The notes below the pieces were generated by a model, which had not been told where the DNA came from, ran no database searches, and worked only from the letters and a program-made list of their open reading frames with translations. Shown in pieces: positions 10,802 to 21,746 of a stretch of DNA of 32,537 bases. A program made the translations under genes and the position numbers. The first letter of the stretch is position 1. Each line of letters opens with the position of its first letter. This DNA comes from Eimeria necatrix (taxonomy: Eukaryota; Apicomplexa; Conoidasida; Eucoccidiorida; Eimeriidae): contig NW_013655362.1 in NCBI RefSeq assembly GCF_000499385.1, positions 1-32,537 on the forward strand. The letters run 5' to 3'.

Positions 10802-11662
10802 AGAGATAAATGCATAGTCTTGGTGGTTGCAAGAATATGAGGCGGTCCAGTCTAACCGACGCCACTTCGAGACGAAAGCCTACGACGCCAGCTGCACGCA
10901 CACAGTGTTCAGCTCCACGATGAAGAGCAAATTCAATCGTTCCACGCATGGGCGGTCCCCGCATACTGCCGGCAGGCTGAGTGGAAGGGTGGTAAAGATC
11001 ATTATCTGTGCAGGCTAAGCACGAAAGTATTTCCAGATCACGGAGAACTAGAGCACTACGCAGCAAAGGCTCCCTTCAAAGATGAAAGCAGCAACAAGTC
11101 TCAGGTTTGATGGCGCACTGTTAAGAAACAAACGGAATGCATCGCAGCACAAAGAAGTGCGAGCAACTCACTGCCTGCAATGGCATCGCCACGGTGCGTC
11201 CAATCCAACAGGTGGAGGGGCTCTGTGCCATCCCTATCGCTCCAGAAGAAACTCGTCATCCAAAGCACTGCATGGGATGAAAAAATGTTAGCACGCTCAT
11301 ATATTTAAAAGTCTATGCCAAGTTGACATCGACGATAAGACGCCTATACGCCAGCTAGTGTGCGTGTGCAACGCGAACGTCACAGTTTGGAGCACGCCAG
11401 TAGAGGGGCAACTCTTCGATGCATCATCGCAGCAAGCCAGTTTGCATTACAACTTTGAAAGACTGCAACCAAACACACAAATGCAAAGCGTCAACTTCAA
11501 AAGGACTTGAGGCTGAAACGGTTACACTTTTCAAATGCCAAAATACCTCAAAACACATTTCCGTCCTGAAAAAGGTGCAGCTCGATACTGAAACGCTGCA
11601 TCTTGGGAACGCACAGTCTGTCATAGAATACGTTTCCATAAACTACTTAGAAAGTGTACGGT
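10802..11662. other. No gene seen
   Basis: Overlapping frames of at most 97 codons on both strands, with no recognisable protein. Ends at the left boundary of repeat copy B. Confidence 0.45.
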
Positions 11663-12334
11663 TTCGGTCAACCAGTAACGCTGTGAGCAGTGTGCACATT
11701 CAGGGCATTTGACACTGTCGACACCAAAACATAACAGCGAACCCGCCACCCGCCCTGACACGATCCAATAACGCCCATCTACTCATGTGGATATTTCCAA
11801 CCAGTGCCCATTGCCTGTGTGTGGTTACGCGACTTCACGTGTGCAAGCCCTAGGCGAGAGATCATTGCGTTTTAGCGTACTTCGCACACAATAAGTCACG
11901 AATACCGTTGTGTTAGTAGTACAGACGTCTGACGCGGCACATGAAGCGTACCCGCTGTAGAAAAAAGCGACGCGCGTGTCTGCATGCGTTGACATTCAGC
12001 ATTCTTCTCTCGTACCCACGTAACGGCATTCCCTCTTCTGTACTCTCACGGCCGGATCCGCAATAAACGACACACAGAATGTGGCGACCTCGGCGGTCGG
12101 GAAACTGGTGTCTCAGCCACTGAAGCCTCATGCTTACGCTACATCAACCAAGCGAAAATAGTGCTTAGTCCGATACAGAAAACCGCGCGATAGCATACTC
12201 AACAGCTTGGCAACCCTGCATGAACTGCCAGCTCTCCACACTCACTTGCTGAAAGTTTGATTCTCAGCCTTTATTGGCCAACCAAAAGGTTTGGAAGCTG
12301 TTGACAGGCGTTCTCACGTGAGGATATGCAGTCC
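11663..12334. repeat. Dispersed repeat, copy B
   Basis: Same orientation as copy A, shifted by 5892 bp over the core. Core 11849-12306 is ungapped and about 98% identical to 5957-6414. The left flank 11663-11848 is much more diverged, with several small indels. On the right the homology fades within about 30 bp after a short insertion (ggcgt) following ttgaca. It carries TGCATGC at 11981-11987 and the 72-codon minus-strand frame 11913-12131. It ends only about 80 bp before the GC-rich island. Confidence 0.93.
11913..12131 (-). other. 72-codon frame conserved in repeat copy B
   Basis: Counterpart of the frame at 6021-6239, differing by three residues (R2, and V61-R62). It is kept open with the same start and stop, but without synonymous change, so it is weak evidence for a gene. 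No domain recognised. Confidence 0.12.
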
Positions 12335-12414
12335 TCCTGCAAACGTCCAAGGTAATTCATTTTTCCCGATTTGACGCAAAAGCGAGACAACAGCAGGGAA
12401 CTAAACAAGAAAGC

Positions 12415-12435
12415 CAGCAGCAGCAGCAGCAGCAG
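12415..12435. repeat. (CAG)7 microsatellite
   Basis: Seven perfect CAG units, followed by cagctgctg, which makes a short local fold-back. It is the only sizeable trinucleotide run in the window. It lies at the start of the GC-rich island. On the minus strand a frame at 12357-12578 reads it as a cysteine run; I see no reason to think that frame is translated. Confidence 0.95.
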
Positions 12436-12586
12436 CCAGCTGCTGCGCCTGTCGCGCCGCCTCTGAGGTGTACGAAGTGCACGTATACCTCAACAACAGG
12501 TGTCTCCTCTCTCTGTCTCCAACACCACACTCTAAGACCGAGATCTTCCGGCGAAGCTTCAGCTAGAAACAAAACCACCTAACACA

Positions 12587-13051
12587 CTACCTTTTCACAA
12601 AACCCAGATCCATGGCTTCCCGCTCGTGACACGTACTGGCTGCGAAACACACAGCCGACCTCTCGTTGCGTCGAGAACTGCAGGGCCCCCCACGTCTCTT
12701 CTCCACTCGCTTGTCGCTGGGAGGCTGCCGCGCAAGAATCACGCCGGACAACAGCCGTCCTCCCGCAAATCCAAAAGCACGCAAATCCAAAGGCACACTC
12801 TCCCCTGACACAAAAACACCGCTTCTCCTTCCCACTGCTGCATACTCCTCAACACGGACTACCCACCTCCTGAACAACACAGTTGCAAGCTCATTGCTCT
12901 CGTTGCGTCGAGAACTGCAGGGCCCCCCACGTCTCTTCTCCACTCGCTTGTCGCTGGGAGGCTGCCGCGCAAGAATCACGCTGGACAACAGCCGTCTTTC
13001 CTCAAATCCATAGGCGCTCTCTGTGTTTCCGAGTAAAAGGCGCCGTTTCAT
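12587..13051 (-). CDS. Candidate repeat-containing ORF in GC-rich island (154 codons)
   Basis: The frame contains two copies of a basic segment, about residues 14-51 and 93-130, 79 residues apart. The core RLLS-S/G-VILARQPPSDKR is followed by a VEKRRGGPCSSRRNE-type tail. The DNA repeat period (237 bp) is a multiple of three, so the duplication is in frame. The protein is arginine-rich and charged, with no recognised domain, signal peptide or membrane segment. GC here is about 55-63% against 46% outside, as exons often are in GC-rich-coding protists. Against it, the plus strand is also open over 12666-13013 with the same in-frame repeat, and the one clear difference between repeat copies changes an amino acid on either strand. 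It could be an exon, a CpG-island-like element or a chance frame. Confidence 0.22.
   Translation of the reverse strand: MKRRLLLGNTESAYGFEERRLLSSVILARQPPSDKRVEKRRGGPCSSRRNESNELATVLFRRWVVRVEEYAAVGRRSGVFVSGESVPLDLRAFGFAGGRLLSGVILARQPPSDKRVEKRRGGPCSSRRNERSAVCFAASTCHEREAMDLGFVKR
12660..12780. repeat. Direct repeat in GC island, copy 1
   Basis: Starts ctctcgttgcgtcgagaact and runs through cagccgtc to gcaaatccaaaag. It matches copy 2 at +237 bp almost perfectly for about 107 bp (one C/T difference near 12744), then less well through the aaatcca block. GC about 62%. Confidence 0.95.
12897..13017. repeat. Direct repeat in GC island, copy 2
   Basis: Second copy of the island repeat, 237 bp downstream of the first in the same orientation. 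About 130 bp of dissimilar, C-rich sequence separates the copies. Confidence 0.95.
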
Positions 13052-15258
13052 TTTGCTGCTGCATACGCGTGGAAATGCCCCACCGACGTCCTTGAAAATA
13101 CATTTTGAGGCTCCTTCATGTTAAGAAACTTCATAGATGTCAGCGGGAAGCTTTTGATGCTTTGCCCACACTTCCACTCTTCCACAATTTTCATCAATAG
13201 CTGCGTTCGAACCCTCATCCGACTTCTCGCCAGCACCGATCAACACGCAGAGCATTCCTGAAGTTTCCACGCTTCCTTCCCGCATCGACACTTCGACAGA
13301 CATGGACAGCTGCACTTGTGCCTCGCTGCTTCAATAATTCGCGAGTCTCAGTTCGACACGCCGACACTTTGGCATAATCGTTCGCTACCACATGTGCCAG
13401 ACGCATGGCAGCCCGCGTGTAGGACACACCTCCTGGTTCAAACCAAGCTGCGCTCTGGATGTGCTGTGAAGGTCACTGTCTGCAGGCTCTCATTCCGAGG
13501 ATTTGTCGGTGTGGCGCTTCCGCAGACGAATAACGTTTGCTAGCAGCCGTCCTGTCCCACATCCATAAGTTCGGTTTGCATTGGAATATACGCAGACAGA
13601 ATAGCGATGAAGTGCGCAGAGGCGTCTTTAGTCGGCACATAGAAATGTGTTTTGAACAAGATAGAGAAGCCGTACCTGTGAATCTGATTGCCAGTGATCC
13701 TGACAATCAGCGGCACAGGAACAGTACCAATTTGGCGCACCACAGATCTCGACGCTTGCTTTGCGTTGCTGCAGTCCACATGTGAATTCACGCAAAGAGG
13801 TGAAGCCACTTTCGTGCGAATTTCACGCTCATCCCCCCCGCGGCGGATGCACTTCAGGGTCTCTGCCACCCGAGGTTCCCCTTACCTGTACAGTGAGCCT
13901 TCCCCTGATCATGGCTCCTCCAGCACCTGCTTTTGCTCAAGTACATATAAATGTTTTCTGCCCATAAAAGCTCGTCCCACACCGTGCTAGAACCTCCCCA
14001 CGTCATTTCGAATGGAGAAACATTTGAGTGTCAGGAGTACTCCACACAGTGTGTTTCGTGTCGCCTATGCACAGGTTGAACGCTACACTGCTGCAGATAT
14101 CTAAAAGCTGACACTAGTGCAGCGAACACGTCCTTTTTTATCTCTAGCTTTGAAATTACACAGTATGCCATATTTAAAGCGCTATGAAAATGAATCTTGT
14201 AACTTTGGCTATTAATAATATAGCATCACAATTTCGGATCATGGAGGTTTCTCTATGGGTAATCAATGCTGAAGCAACAACTTGCAGTCCACAGAACAGT
14301 TGGAACTGACTCTTTTCCAAACTTCTCGTATGCGGCAATTGTGTTTCTTGCAGCTTTAGCCGAGCCTAGCAGCTACGCACAGAGCGCTGCTATGTCTCGT
14401 GTTTTCGCCCCCGGGCGCGTTTTGCCATATACCGAGAACGGATTAAACTTCGCCGAATTCCTAGCAGCACATTGCTCGAAGCCATGCAGAGACCTTCAAG
14501 AGTGTTTCGAAATACGTTAACGTGGCAGAAGCTTCGTTGTATATCACTCTTCAGGCGCAGCGTGCTCTTCGATATTTCTCTCTGCATGATTTATTGACCC
14601 CCTGGCGCTGTTTACAGGCCACTCAGGACATTTAGGAGGCTAGCAAGGGCGTTTGGACTATCAACGTGCTGGCGAGATTCACTTCTTTATTTCCCACGGA
14701 ATTTTACAGATTCATCTGCGTCATTCCACGGGTTTCATTTATTCGAAATAGCTCGAGCATGCTTCAGAACCTCCGTGTTTGCAAACGACGCATGCGACTT
14801 ACAATCTACACGCCACTTCTTGAAGGAATCCTTCTGCCATGCAACCAAAAGATCCCCAAAGCCAAAAGAGGCCTTCGATGTGGACAAGATCAGTGCAAGA
14901 ATACCTGGCCACAATCTCATTCTACGGCTGTTGCTGACACTATCATATGGTAGCAGCAGCCGTCTGCATAAAGATCATTGCACGCCCATCATCTGGGGCA
15001 GCTGCACCCAACGAGCAGCTAGCGCTCTATATATTCACCCCTCTAATTCGAATGTGAAATTGTGACGTTCCGCATCAAACCTTCATTTGTGTTTTCTACT
15101 GTCTCTACGTTATGGCTCTGCAGCGCATTGGCGGCCCACATTCTTGTGGTAGAACAGTGTAGCAGGATGAAGCTGCATGTCAGTGGGTCAGTACTCCTGT
15201 CCTTCACAAAGGTTCGGTCGACAATCCTAGAAGAGTATGACTTAATATACATTCATAT
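13052..15258. other. No gene seen
   Basis: Many short frames on both strands (up to 110 codons) that overlap each other; none recognised. Between about 13200 and 13560 several C-rich stretches resemble the island in composition. Nothing else is repeated apart from the possible third island copy at 13470-13572. Confidence 0.4.
13470..13572. repeat. Possible diverged third copy of island repeat
   Basis: The block tttgtcggtg..gcgcttccgc..gaataacg..agcagccgtcct..acatccataag follows the same order of sub-blocks as the island repeat (ttgtcgctgg, gctgccgc, gaatcacgc, acagccgtcct, aaatcca). Identity is about two thirds by eye, so this is a tentative call. Confidence 0.4.
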
Positions 15259-15320
15259 CAATTTGACTTTTGCACAGCAGCTAATTATGCAGTTTGACTT
15301 ATACACAGTAGCTAACTATG
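15259..15320. repeat. 31-bp imperfect tandem repeat, two units
   Basis: Units 15259-15289 and 15290-15320 share tttgactt, then a-cacag-agctaa-tatg at matching positions, with about six mismatches. No role is evident. Confidence 0.8.
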
Positions 15321-18300
15321 ATGTCATTTCCATAGATACTCCCCTAATTGCAGAAAAATTGCAGTAGAATGTGTGTGCTATCTATGTGAGTCTTGCCCAC
15401 CGAGCATGTCTGCAGATTTTGGTCGCCGAGTAGATCCTCATTCAGAAGCAATCTTGCACTTATAGCCAGCTACTGTGTCAGATATTCATTTGCCCGTTGA
15501 TTGTATGGCACTGTGTGCTGTGACTCAGTTTGCGTCGACAAGAGCGCTGCAAACTGACAACCTGGGCGCCAAGGCAATATCTCATGTTCGTAAAACATGC
15601 GTTTCCTGCTGCGAAAATCCATGAACCACATTATTCTTCGTGAATGATGAACCATATTACAATTACAATTTTCTTTGATTCCCATGGTAGCATGTGAGAA
15701 CCTTAAGGGACTGTCGTGCAACGCGGTCTGCGCTGGTTTGTAAGCGCCTGTGTTCACGCCCACCTGTGCTCTCTCTAGATGCCTGCTTCATAATTATCAC
15801 AAGTTTCACAGTGTTCTGTTTCGCATCACATGACAACTGATGCTGCTTAGCTAGAGTTTGCAAAAGGAGGCAGCTTGGCGATTTGATCTAGTTTTAATAT
15901 ATATCTTACAAAATTTTCCAATGGCAAAAGCCAAGCACAATAAAAGTGAAGAAAGAGCCACATCACTAAGAAAACGCCTTTTAGCTCTGTTTTCAACGAT
16001 TTTCTATTCATGAAATGCATTGGTATATCATTGGTATCTTTGCCCCTGCAATTCCTGAGCTTGGCCCATGTAACACACCCCCTGCAGATTCAAAACATCT
16101 TTCCCTTGCCTTTTTCTTTCCTGGAATTCATAAAAATGCATTATGAGTTAGGACTGACCGTAAAAGCGGACAGCGGATCCGACATGCCTGCATTCGAATG
16201 TTTGCAAAGAACTCCCTACGCACACTATGGAAAACGGCTTAGCACCTAAGCATGCAGATGCGAGCGAAGGTAGAACATAGTAATATAAGCGCAGGCTTGC
16301 AATGGTCTTGCTCAGTTCACCAGTTGCCGGGTTTGCATTGGTCTATGACTGCTAGCTTTGGACTCATGCGTAACCCTCAAGCAGCGGAGACAGCCATTAT
16401 TCTCCAGTACGAGAGCAACCGCGACCAATTGATAGGCAAAAGAAAACATACATCGATTAGAGATCAGAGGCAGATGGATAAGGGATTCAGAAGGGGAAAA
16501 GACTAGATGATTGCTGTCTATTGCAGTCTTCGCTCATTGTCTGATGGGTCGCGTTACCGGAATTCCAAAGCCCACTTTCTTCGATGCGTTTCAAGACTTA
16601 CGCGATGATTCTTTACATGTTCACTGATTTTCGACAAGATGCATGGGTAGCAGTGGCATCAACTAATATAGCAAGGAATGCAAACGTTTCTGCTGCGCAG
16701 ATACTTTTTTCAATGACGCCCAGATGAACTGCTTACACAACGTACGACATAGTCAAGTTTAAGCTTATTTTCTTGAAAAAACGCTGGCACAACGGTCATT
16801 GGCTAGTCCACTGTACTTCGAGAATTAAGTGAATGATGTAATCGCATCCGTCGTAATGATACGGATGCATCACTACGTAGTTGCTTGCCTGGTAATACCA
16901 CACATTAGGCTTGAACTAAGGTCTGTGAAGTATCCTTTTTTTGCATATTCACTTTAAGTTATCCACTGCTGCAAGCTGCACACTTCCTGCAGAGAATACG
17001 GGGGAAATTCATTCCCGTGTACACTGCTATGCTCATTCAGAACGTAATTGCGCTCCAAAGGATTGCTGGGATGTGGGCAGCCGCACATGTGACGTATGCT
17101 ACAGCTAGATCTTGGCGTAATTCACAATAACACTTCGACCTACGCACACAATGCCGTGCAATAGATGATTAGCAACGCGCATTGGCAAATAGTCCAACAC
17201 AATCAGCTTTCGTTTTCTTCCCAGACTGACTGTGCGCATTCGCGCCAAAAGTCTCTTCCAAATATGGGTGAAAATAATAGTTAACTTCAGCGAAATTTAG
17301 CGCCTGCTAGGGGCTGTTCAATCGACCTTCGCCACCGGCCCACCCACTTGCTAAGTCTCCAATTAGCGTTCCATATGGCCAAGTTGTGGCATTACAAAAA
17401 TATCATGTTCTGATACGTGTACGAAATTGAAGGACACTCAGATGCCGCTGCAGTTGAAGGATGTCAATCAAAAAAAATTTTACGGGAGGCACGTTTCTGC
17501 TGACGCAGATGGAGGCGGCAACTTGCCAGGACTACCTGGCCTGAGCGCCATCGAATTGCGAATTTGCCACAAAGAACAAATTCATTGTAAATATTTTGAA
17601 AGGCATTGAGCACTAGGTCCTCGGCCGTGAATATATTTTGAGGAATCCAGGCTAAATAGAATGAACGGAACATCAAATAAACTCAACTAATCATTCAGAT
17701 GCGTCGGTCTTAGCCTCTGGCCATCCTGTTCATTGATGATGAAAACACCGGTTTTTGAATCACTTGGCGTGCACGGGTCTTTTTAAGCTGACGTACACAC
17801 TAGCAGGTTGTGTAAATTGAGACAACGCGTAGGGCATAGCAGCTTGCAAACCACATAACATATATTTTTTCTTAGCCGTTTAACACAAATTGTGTTGTGT
17901 TTCTCACACTGCTTAGTTGTTACGCACGAAAGGAAAAGACTTCAAGAGACACGGTGCAGTCCATCTGAAAGCAGTAGCGATTAACACCGGCCAGCGAACT
18001 ACCAAAAGATTGTAAGAAAGGAGAAGCATACGAGATTGTGGACAAATTTGTAATGTGTTCAGGGAGCTTTTAACCGATTGCTGTCTATGGAGCAGCAAAG
18101 GAAGGTATTCACCACGATTGTCAAATATTCGTGCTACTCAAAGGCGCTAGCATAGAGAGAAATACTTATATAGTAATGTGTTCTGGTAGACAGAACTGCG
18201 TTTGCTTATATGAGTACTGCTTTGTGAATGCTCAGTTGCTTCAAACACCAGGGTAAGCTCACGATCTGGCACTCGCAGTTGACAACTGCTTTAGAAGATG

Positions 18301-21300
18301 TGTTTGCACGGAACAGAAACAAACGACAGCGCTTTAGAGTCACCTGTTCAAGGCTTATGTCTTCAACTTAGTAACTGGTGTGTAGGGTCGACATGTGCTT
18401 GTTGGTCCTAAGCTTTTCCCACTACTTCTTTGACAAAGCAGAGATAGTCACAGACTGCATATTTGCACAAACGTGGTGTGCAACAGCGCCAAAAAAAGAC
18501 CGTTTTGTCTTCACGCAGCAATATTGTAGAGGCATAATTTCATAAAGGACAGCCGGGAAAACGTAGGACAGTTCTCTATCAAAAAACGCACTAGAGCGAA
18601 GACATTGACGCAGCAAAGATCCAAAAAGGCAGCTAGCAGCCCAATGTGTTTTCAGAATATTTTTGTAAAAGGCGTTCCCCCCTTTGAAGCCATGGGTTTA
18701 CTTATGGAACAGCTTTGCGGTAGGCTCGGCTTATCGTTATAGATATGGTGCATAAGATATGGGACGCATGGCGCACTTCCTGCCCATGAAGACGACGTTC
18801 TTTAGTTCTTTCATCACCCTCCAAACTATGAAACCCACAGCGCACGTCTGGAGGACGGGTATGCTTGGATAGAAACTTGTTCTGCAAGCACAGGTTGTGC
18901 GAGTTGCCAGAAGTGAGAAAACCAAGCTCGTATATATGCCTAGTAAGCCTGCTGGCTTACTAAGCTATGGCAACGGACAAGCAGGTCAAAAGCGGGTGAC
19001 GTTTCCTGCTTTCGCTAAGCAGAATGGCCACGCATTGCCACGTACGCGTTAAGAGTCTAGAGCAACTGAGTAATCTTGCCTCTTCGGACCAGAGCATTCA
19101 GCCAAACGCCTTGTGCAAATCGAACAGTCACCTGGCACGCTCGAGAAGCGAGCAAGAGGCATTAAGGCGTCACAGCTAGCGCTGCAGCGCTTGGCCATTT
19201 GCTTTCGGAGTTCATCCGAGTTGTGCTGTTGTCGCAGTCAGCACGCAAAAATAGCGAAGAAGACCCCAGCAGCTGTACGCGACACAGTATTTGAGGTACG
19301 CGATCCTCCACATGCAACTGACGACCTGAAAGACAAATGAATCGATCAAGTGTGCAAGTTGCCCTCAGACGTAAAGGGCATTCATCTCCGTGTGATCTCT
19401 TTTCGTAGCATGAAAGCTCTGTACCCTTGCTGTTTGAGCGCCACACTTTGTCATACTTTCGTTTTGAAGTGGTAAGGCGCGCCAGCCAACCATTCAGACG
19501 TTTGGTGCAGCCCAGTGAGATAGCTAAACTCTTTATATACTGCATGCGCGTCCTCTTTGTGCACAATGCTTCAAAAATACGTCACAATTTCTACGTCGAT
19601 TAATGTGTGACGGCAGCTAATGCACCAATATGCAAACACCAACTATCTCCAAGTCGCTGTGCAGTCCACTTACAAACAGTACTTTAAACTATTGCTCCAC
19701 GTCACCTCTCCCACTGTTAGCAGTGCTTTGTTAGCGAGTGAGAGAAATCTTTTACGGGACCAAAGAGCGCACTACCTGGCATATCAGTCATCCTTTTCTT
19801 TGCGCTCACTTGTTTTCTATGGCTGTGCCGAAAGGATCTGGAACTTCTGCTTCGATCGTGGTTTTGAGGAGATTTCGTCTCTTGCGTGTTTGTTTAGTCT
19901 GAGGTAAATTGTTGCTGGACAAGCTCATGCAGGCTTCCCCATGCTAATTTCGATTTGAAGCACTTTGCCAGTTGAAGTACAGCGCCTTTCTTACAGTATT
20001 ATTAGCTTGATGCGATCTTTGCAGTGGTTGCAAGCAAATCCTTTTGGCATTCACCTAGTTGCTACCTGTAGGATATCTTATCCACCACCAAATTCAACGG
20101 AAGAAGCATGTGGTGCAAAAGAAGAGCTGGTTGTTCTCTTCCCACCAAACAAATTTTAAAGCAGGCTTGAGAGCATGTATTGCGGCACGGCACCTTGTCA
20201 GTTACTTTGTGCCAGCAGCCTCGGCGCATTAACGCCTGTGGCTCACCTGGCTCGACAAACGCACAATCTGGCGAAACATGCAAACGCACCGTGCGAATAG
20301 TGATTGAAGGGCGAACGGTATCGGCATAGCTACCGGGCCCAAGCTCTTCAGTACAGTGTTTTGGCTAGATACTCTTCAGGCCGCCTGTGATGTGCGAAGA
20401 AAAAAAAGCTACTCAGTTGCAACTTATTCTTTTAGCAATGGAGGGCTGGTTCACGCGGCAGGGAAACTGCGGAACTGGTAGCAATACCGCGTAGCAGGTA
20501 GCAGTGCTAAACAAATCAAGAATCATGATTGCCATGAAGATCAAAGACTAGAAGGAGATTGAGGGGAGCATGCCTATAGCATTGTTTAGCCTGTGCCGAC
20601 TTGCACACATAAAATGCAAGCATTTGCTTCCTGCGGAACCGAGAAATGCCCACACAAATTGCCGTTCACAAAAGCCACAAGTGGCCAGGTATTGGTCTCT
20701 AATATTGAAATTGAATAGATGTGAGTATCAGCATCAGGAACGCGTAGCGCACAGTCTGTTGACAGTAGTGAGCTTATTCCCAAAACGTTCATGCAGCTGA
20801 CCGTTGCCACAAATCGCTCCCAACCATCACATTTCCTACATGTTTCCATTTCCGTTGCGTTGATTTCCTCAGCTCGCGTCACCAACGTGCACGACTCGAA
20901 ATTCCGAGTGCCAATGTGCCCAATATTTTATCGATAAAATAAATCATCCCATTATCCGGAATGTTGCCACATTGCCAAATAGCAGGAGTTTCTGCTTGCG
21001 CGCTCATTCAAAGCAAAATAACGTATTCCAAAGATATGCCAGCTTATGGAAAATGCGCATGCCAACATGCCACGTGTGTGAACGAATGTGAATGCTGGAC
21101 GCTTGTACTCAACCAGCTTTGACAGACAGCTGAAACCGCATTATGTGTTCACAAAAACATATAAATGTCGGGGCCTTATGACGCTATATCTGTGCGGGAG
21201 ACCTGCCCCTGCAACAGTTAAGCGTGGCTTCATCGTCGGCGTGAAAGCAAAGTGACTTAACTCCGAGAGGCTATTCCAGTCCCGATTTCACGAACAGCTT

Positions 21301-21666
21301 ATCTTTCTGACCGGTTCACTGAGTAGCACTGTGTTGCAGCAAATTTGCCATACTTGCTGCAAAAGGGATGGGTCATTGCAAAGAACGGTAGAGCGACTAC
21401 CAGGCATATCAAGTTAAGCAAGCACGTGTTGCAAACCTTATTCCTCTCGCTAAAGCATCTGAATCCATTGAAGATACTATCAATTTCACTTATCTCTAGG
21501 TAGTTTCATGAACGGAAAAATTGCTGTCCATTGCAGGATGGCGCGCAAAGAGTGTGTTTGACGGCGCAAGCGCGATTGTGCAAAGAGGCAGTGACTCAAA
21601 ATTTTGAAAGATGACCATTAGACGGCAAAGCACACTCTGTAGAAGATGGTGATCGGCTGAGCTTCA
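15321..21666. other. Long stretch without recognisable genes
   Basis: More than 6 kb in which the best frame is 134 codons (minus, 19162-19566) with no recognised domain. From about 16.5 to 17.4 kb there is no frame of 60 codons on either strand. Small items: TGCATGC at 19541-19547, GCATGCA at 16250-16256, a 9-bp hairpin tagtaagcc/ggcttacta at 18941-18962, and the block cacccacttgcta near 17342, which may be a very diverged relic of the copy A repeat. An intron, intergenic or heterochromatic segment would all fit. Confidence 0.45.
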
Positions 21667-21746
21667 AGTAATCCCCCCATACTTAATCCAGCAGTTAACG
21701 TCTTGAGTAAGACGTTAACTGCTGGATTAAGTATGGGGGGATTACT
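21667..21746. repeat. Perfect inverted repeat: 38-bp arms, 4-base loop
   Basis: Arm 21667-21704 (starts agtaatccccccatacttaa) is the exact reverse complement of 21709-21746, with gagt between. Pairing stops at both outer edges (a versus g), so the arm length is exact. Transcribed from either strand it would fold into a flawless 38-bp stem with a tetraloop. No T-run follows to suggest a polymerase III or bacterial-type terminator, and no flanking terminal repeats are seen. Candidates: small-RNA precursor, recent fold-back duplication during repair, or a sequencing or assembly fold-back. Confidence 0.97.

Noticed and set aside
12357..12578. Minus-strand ORF reading the (CAG)7 tract as a cysteine run
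   Set aside because: The cysteine run is just the microsatellite in one frame; nothing else supports translation.
12666..13013. Plus-strand 115-codon ORF over the GC-rich direct repeats
   Set aside because: Competes with the longer minus-strand frame; open only because the 237-bp period preserves frame on both strands. Kept as an alternative in the note on the minus-strand frame.
18941..18962. Hairpin tagtaagcc/ggcttacta
   Set aside because: Nine-base arms with a 4-base loop are compatible with chance in 32 kb; noted but not scored.
19162..19566. 134-codon minus-strand ORF
   Set aside because: No recognisable features and an overlapping plus-strand frame.
21667..21746. Intrinsic transcription terminator
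   Set aside because: No T-run follows either arm, the stem is far longer than terminators need, and the sequence does not look bacterial.
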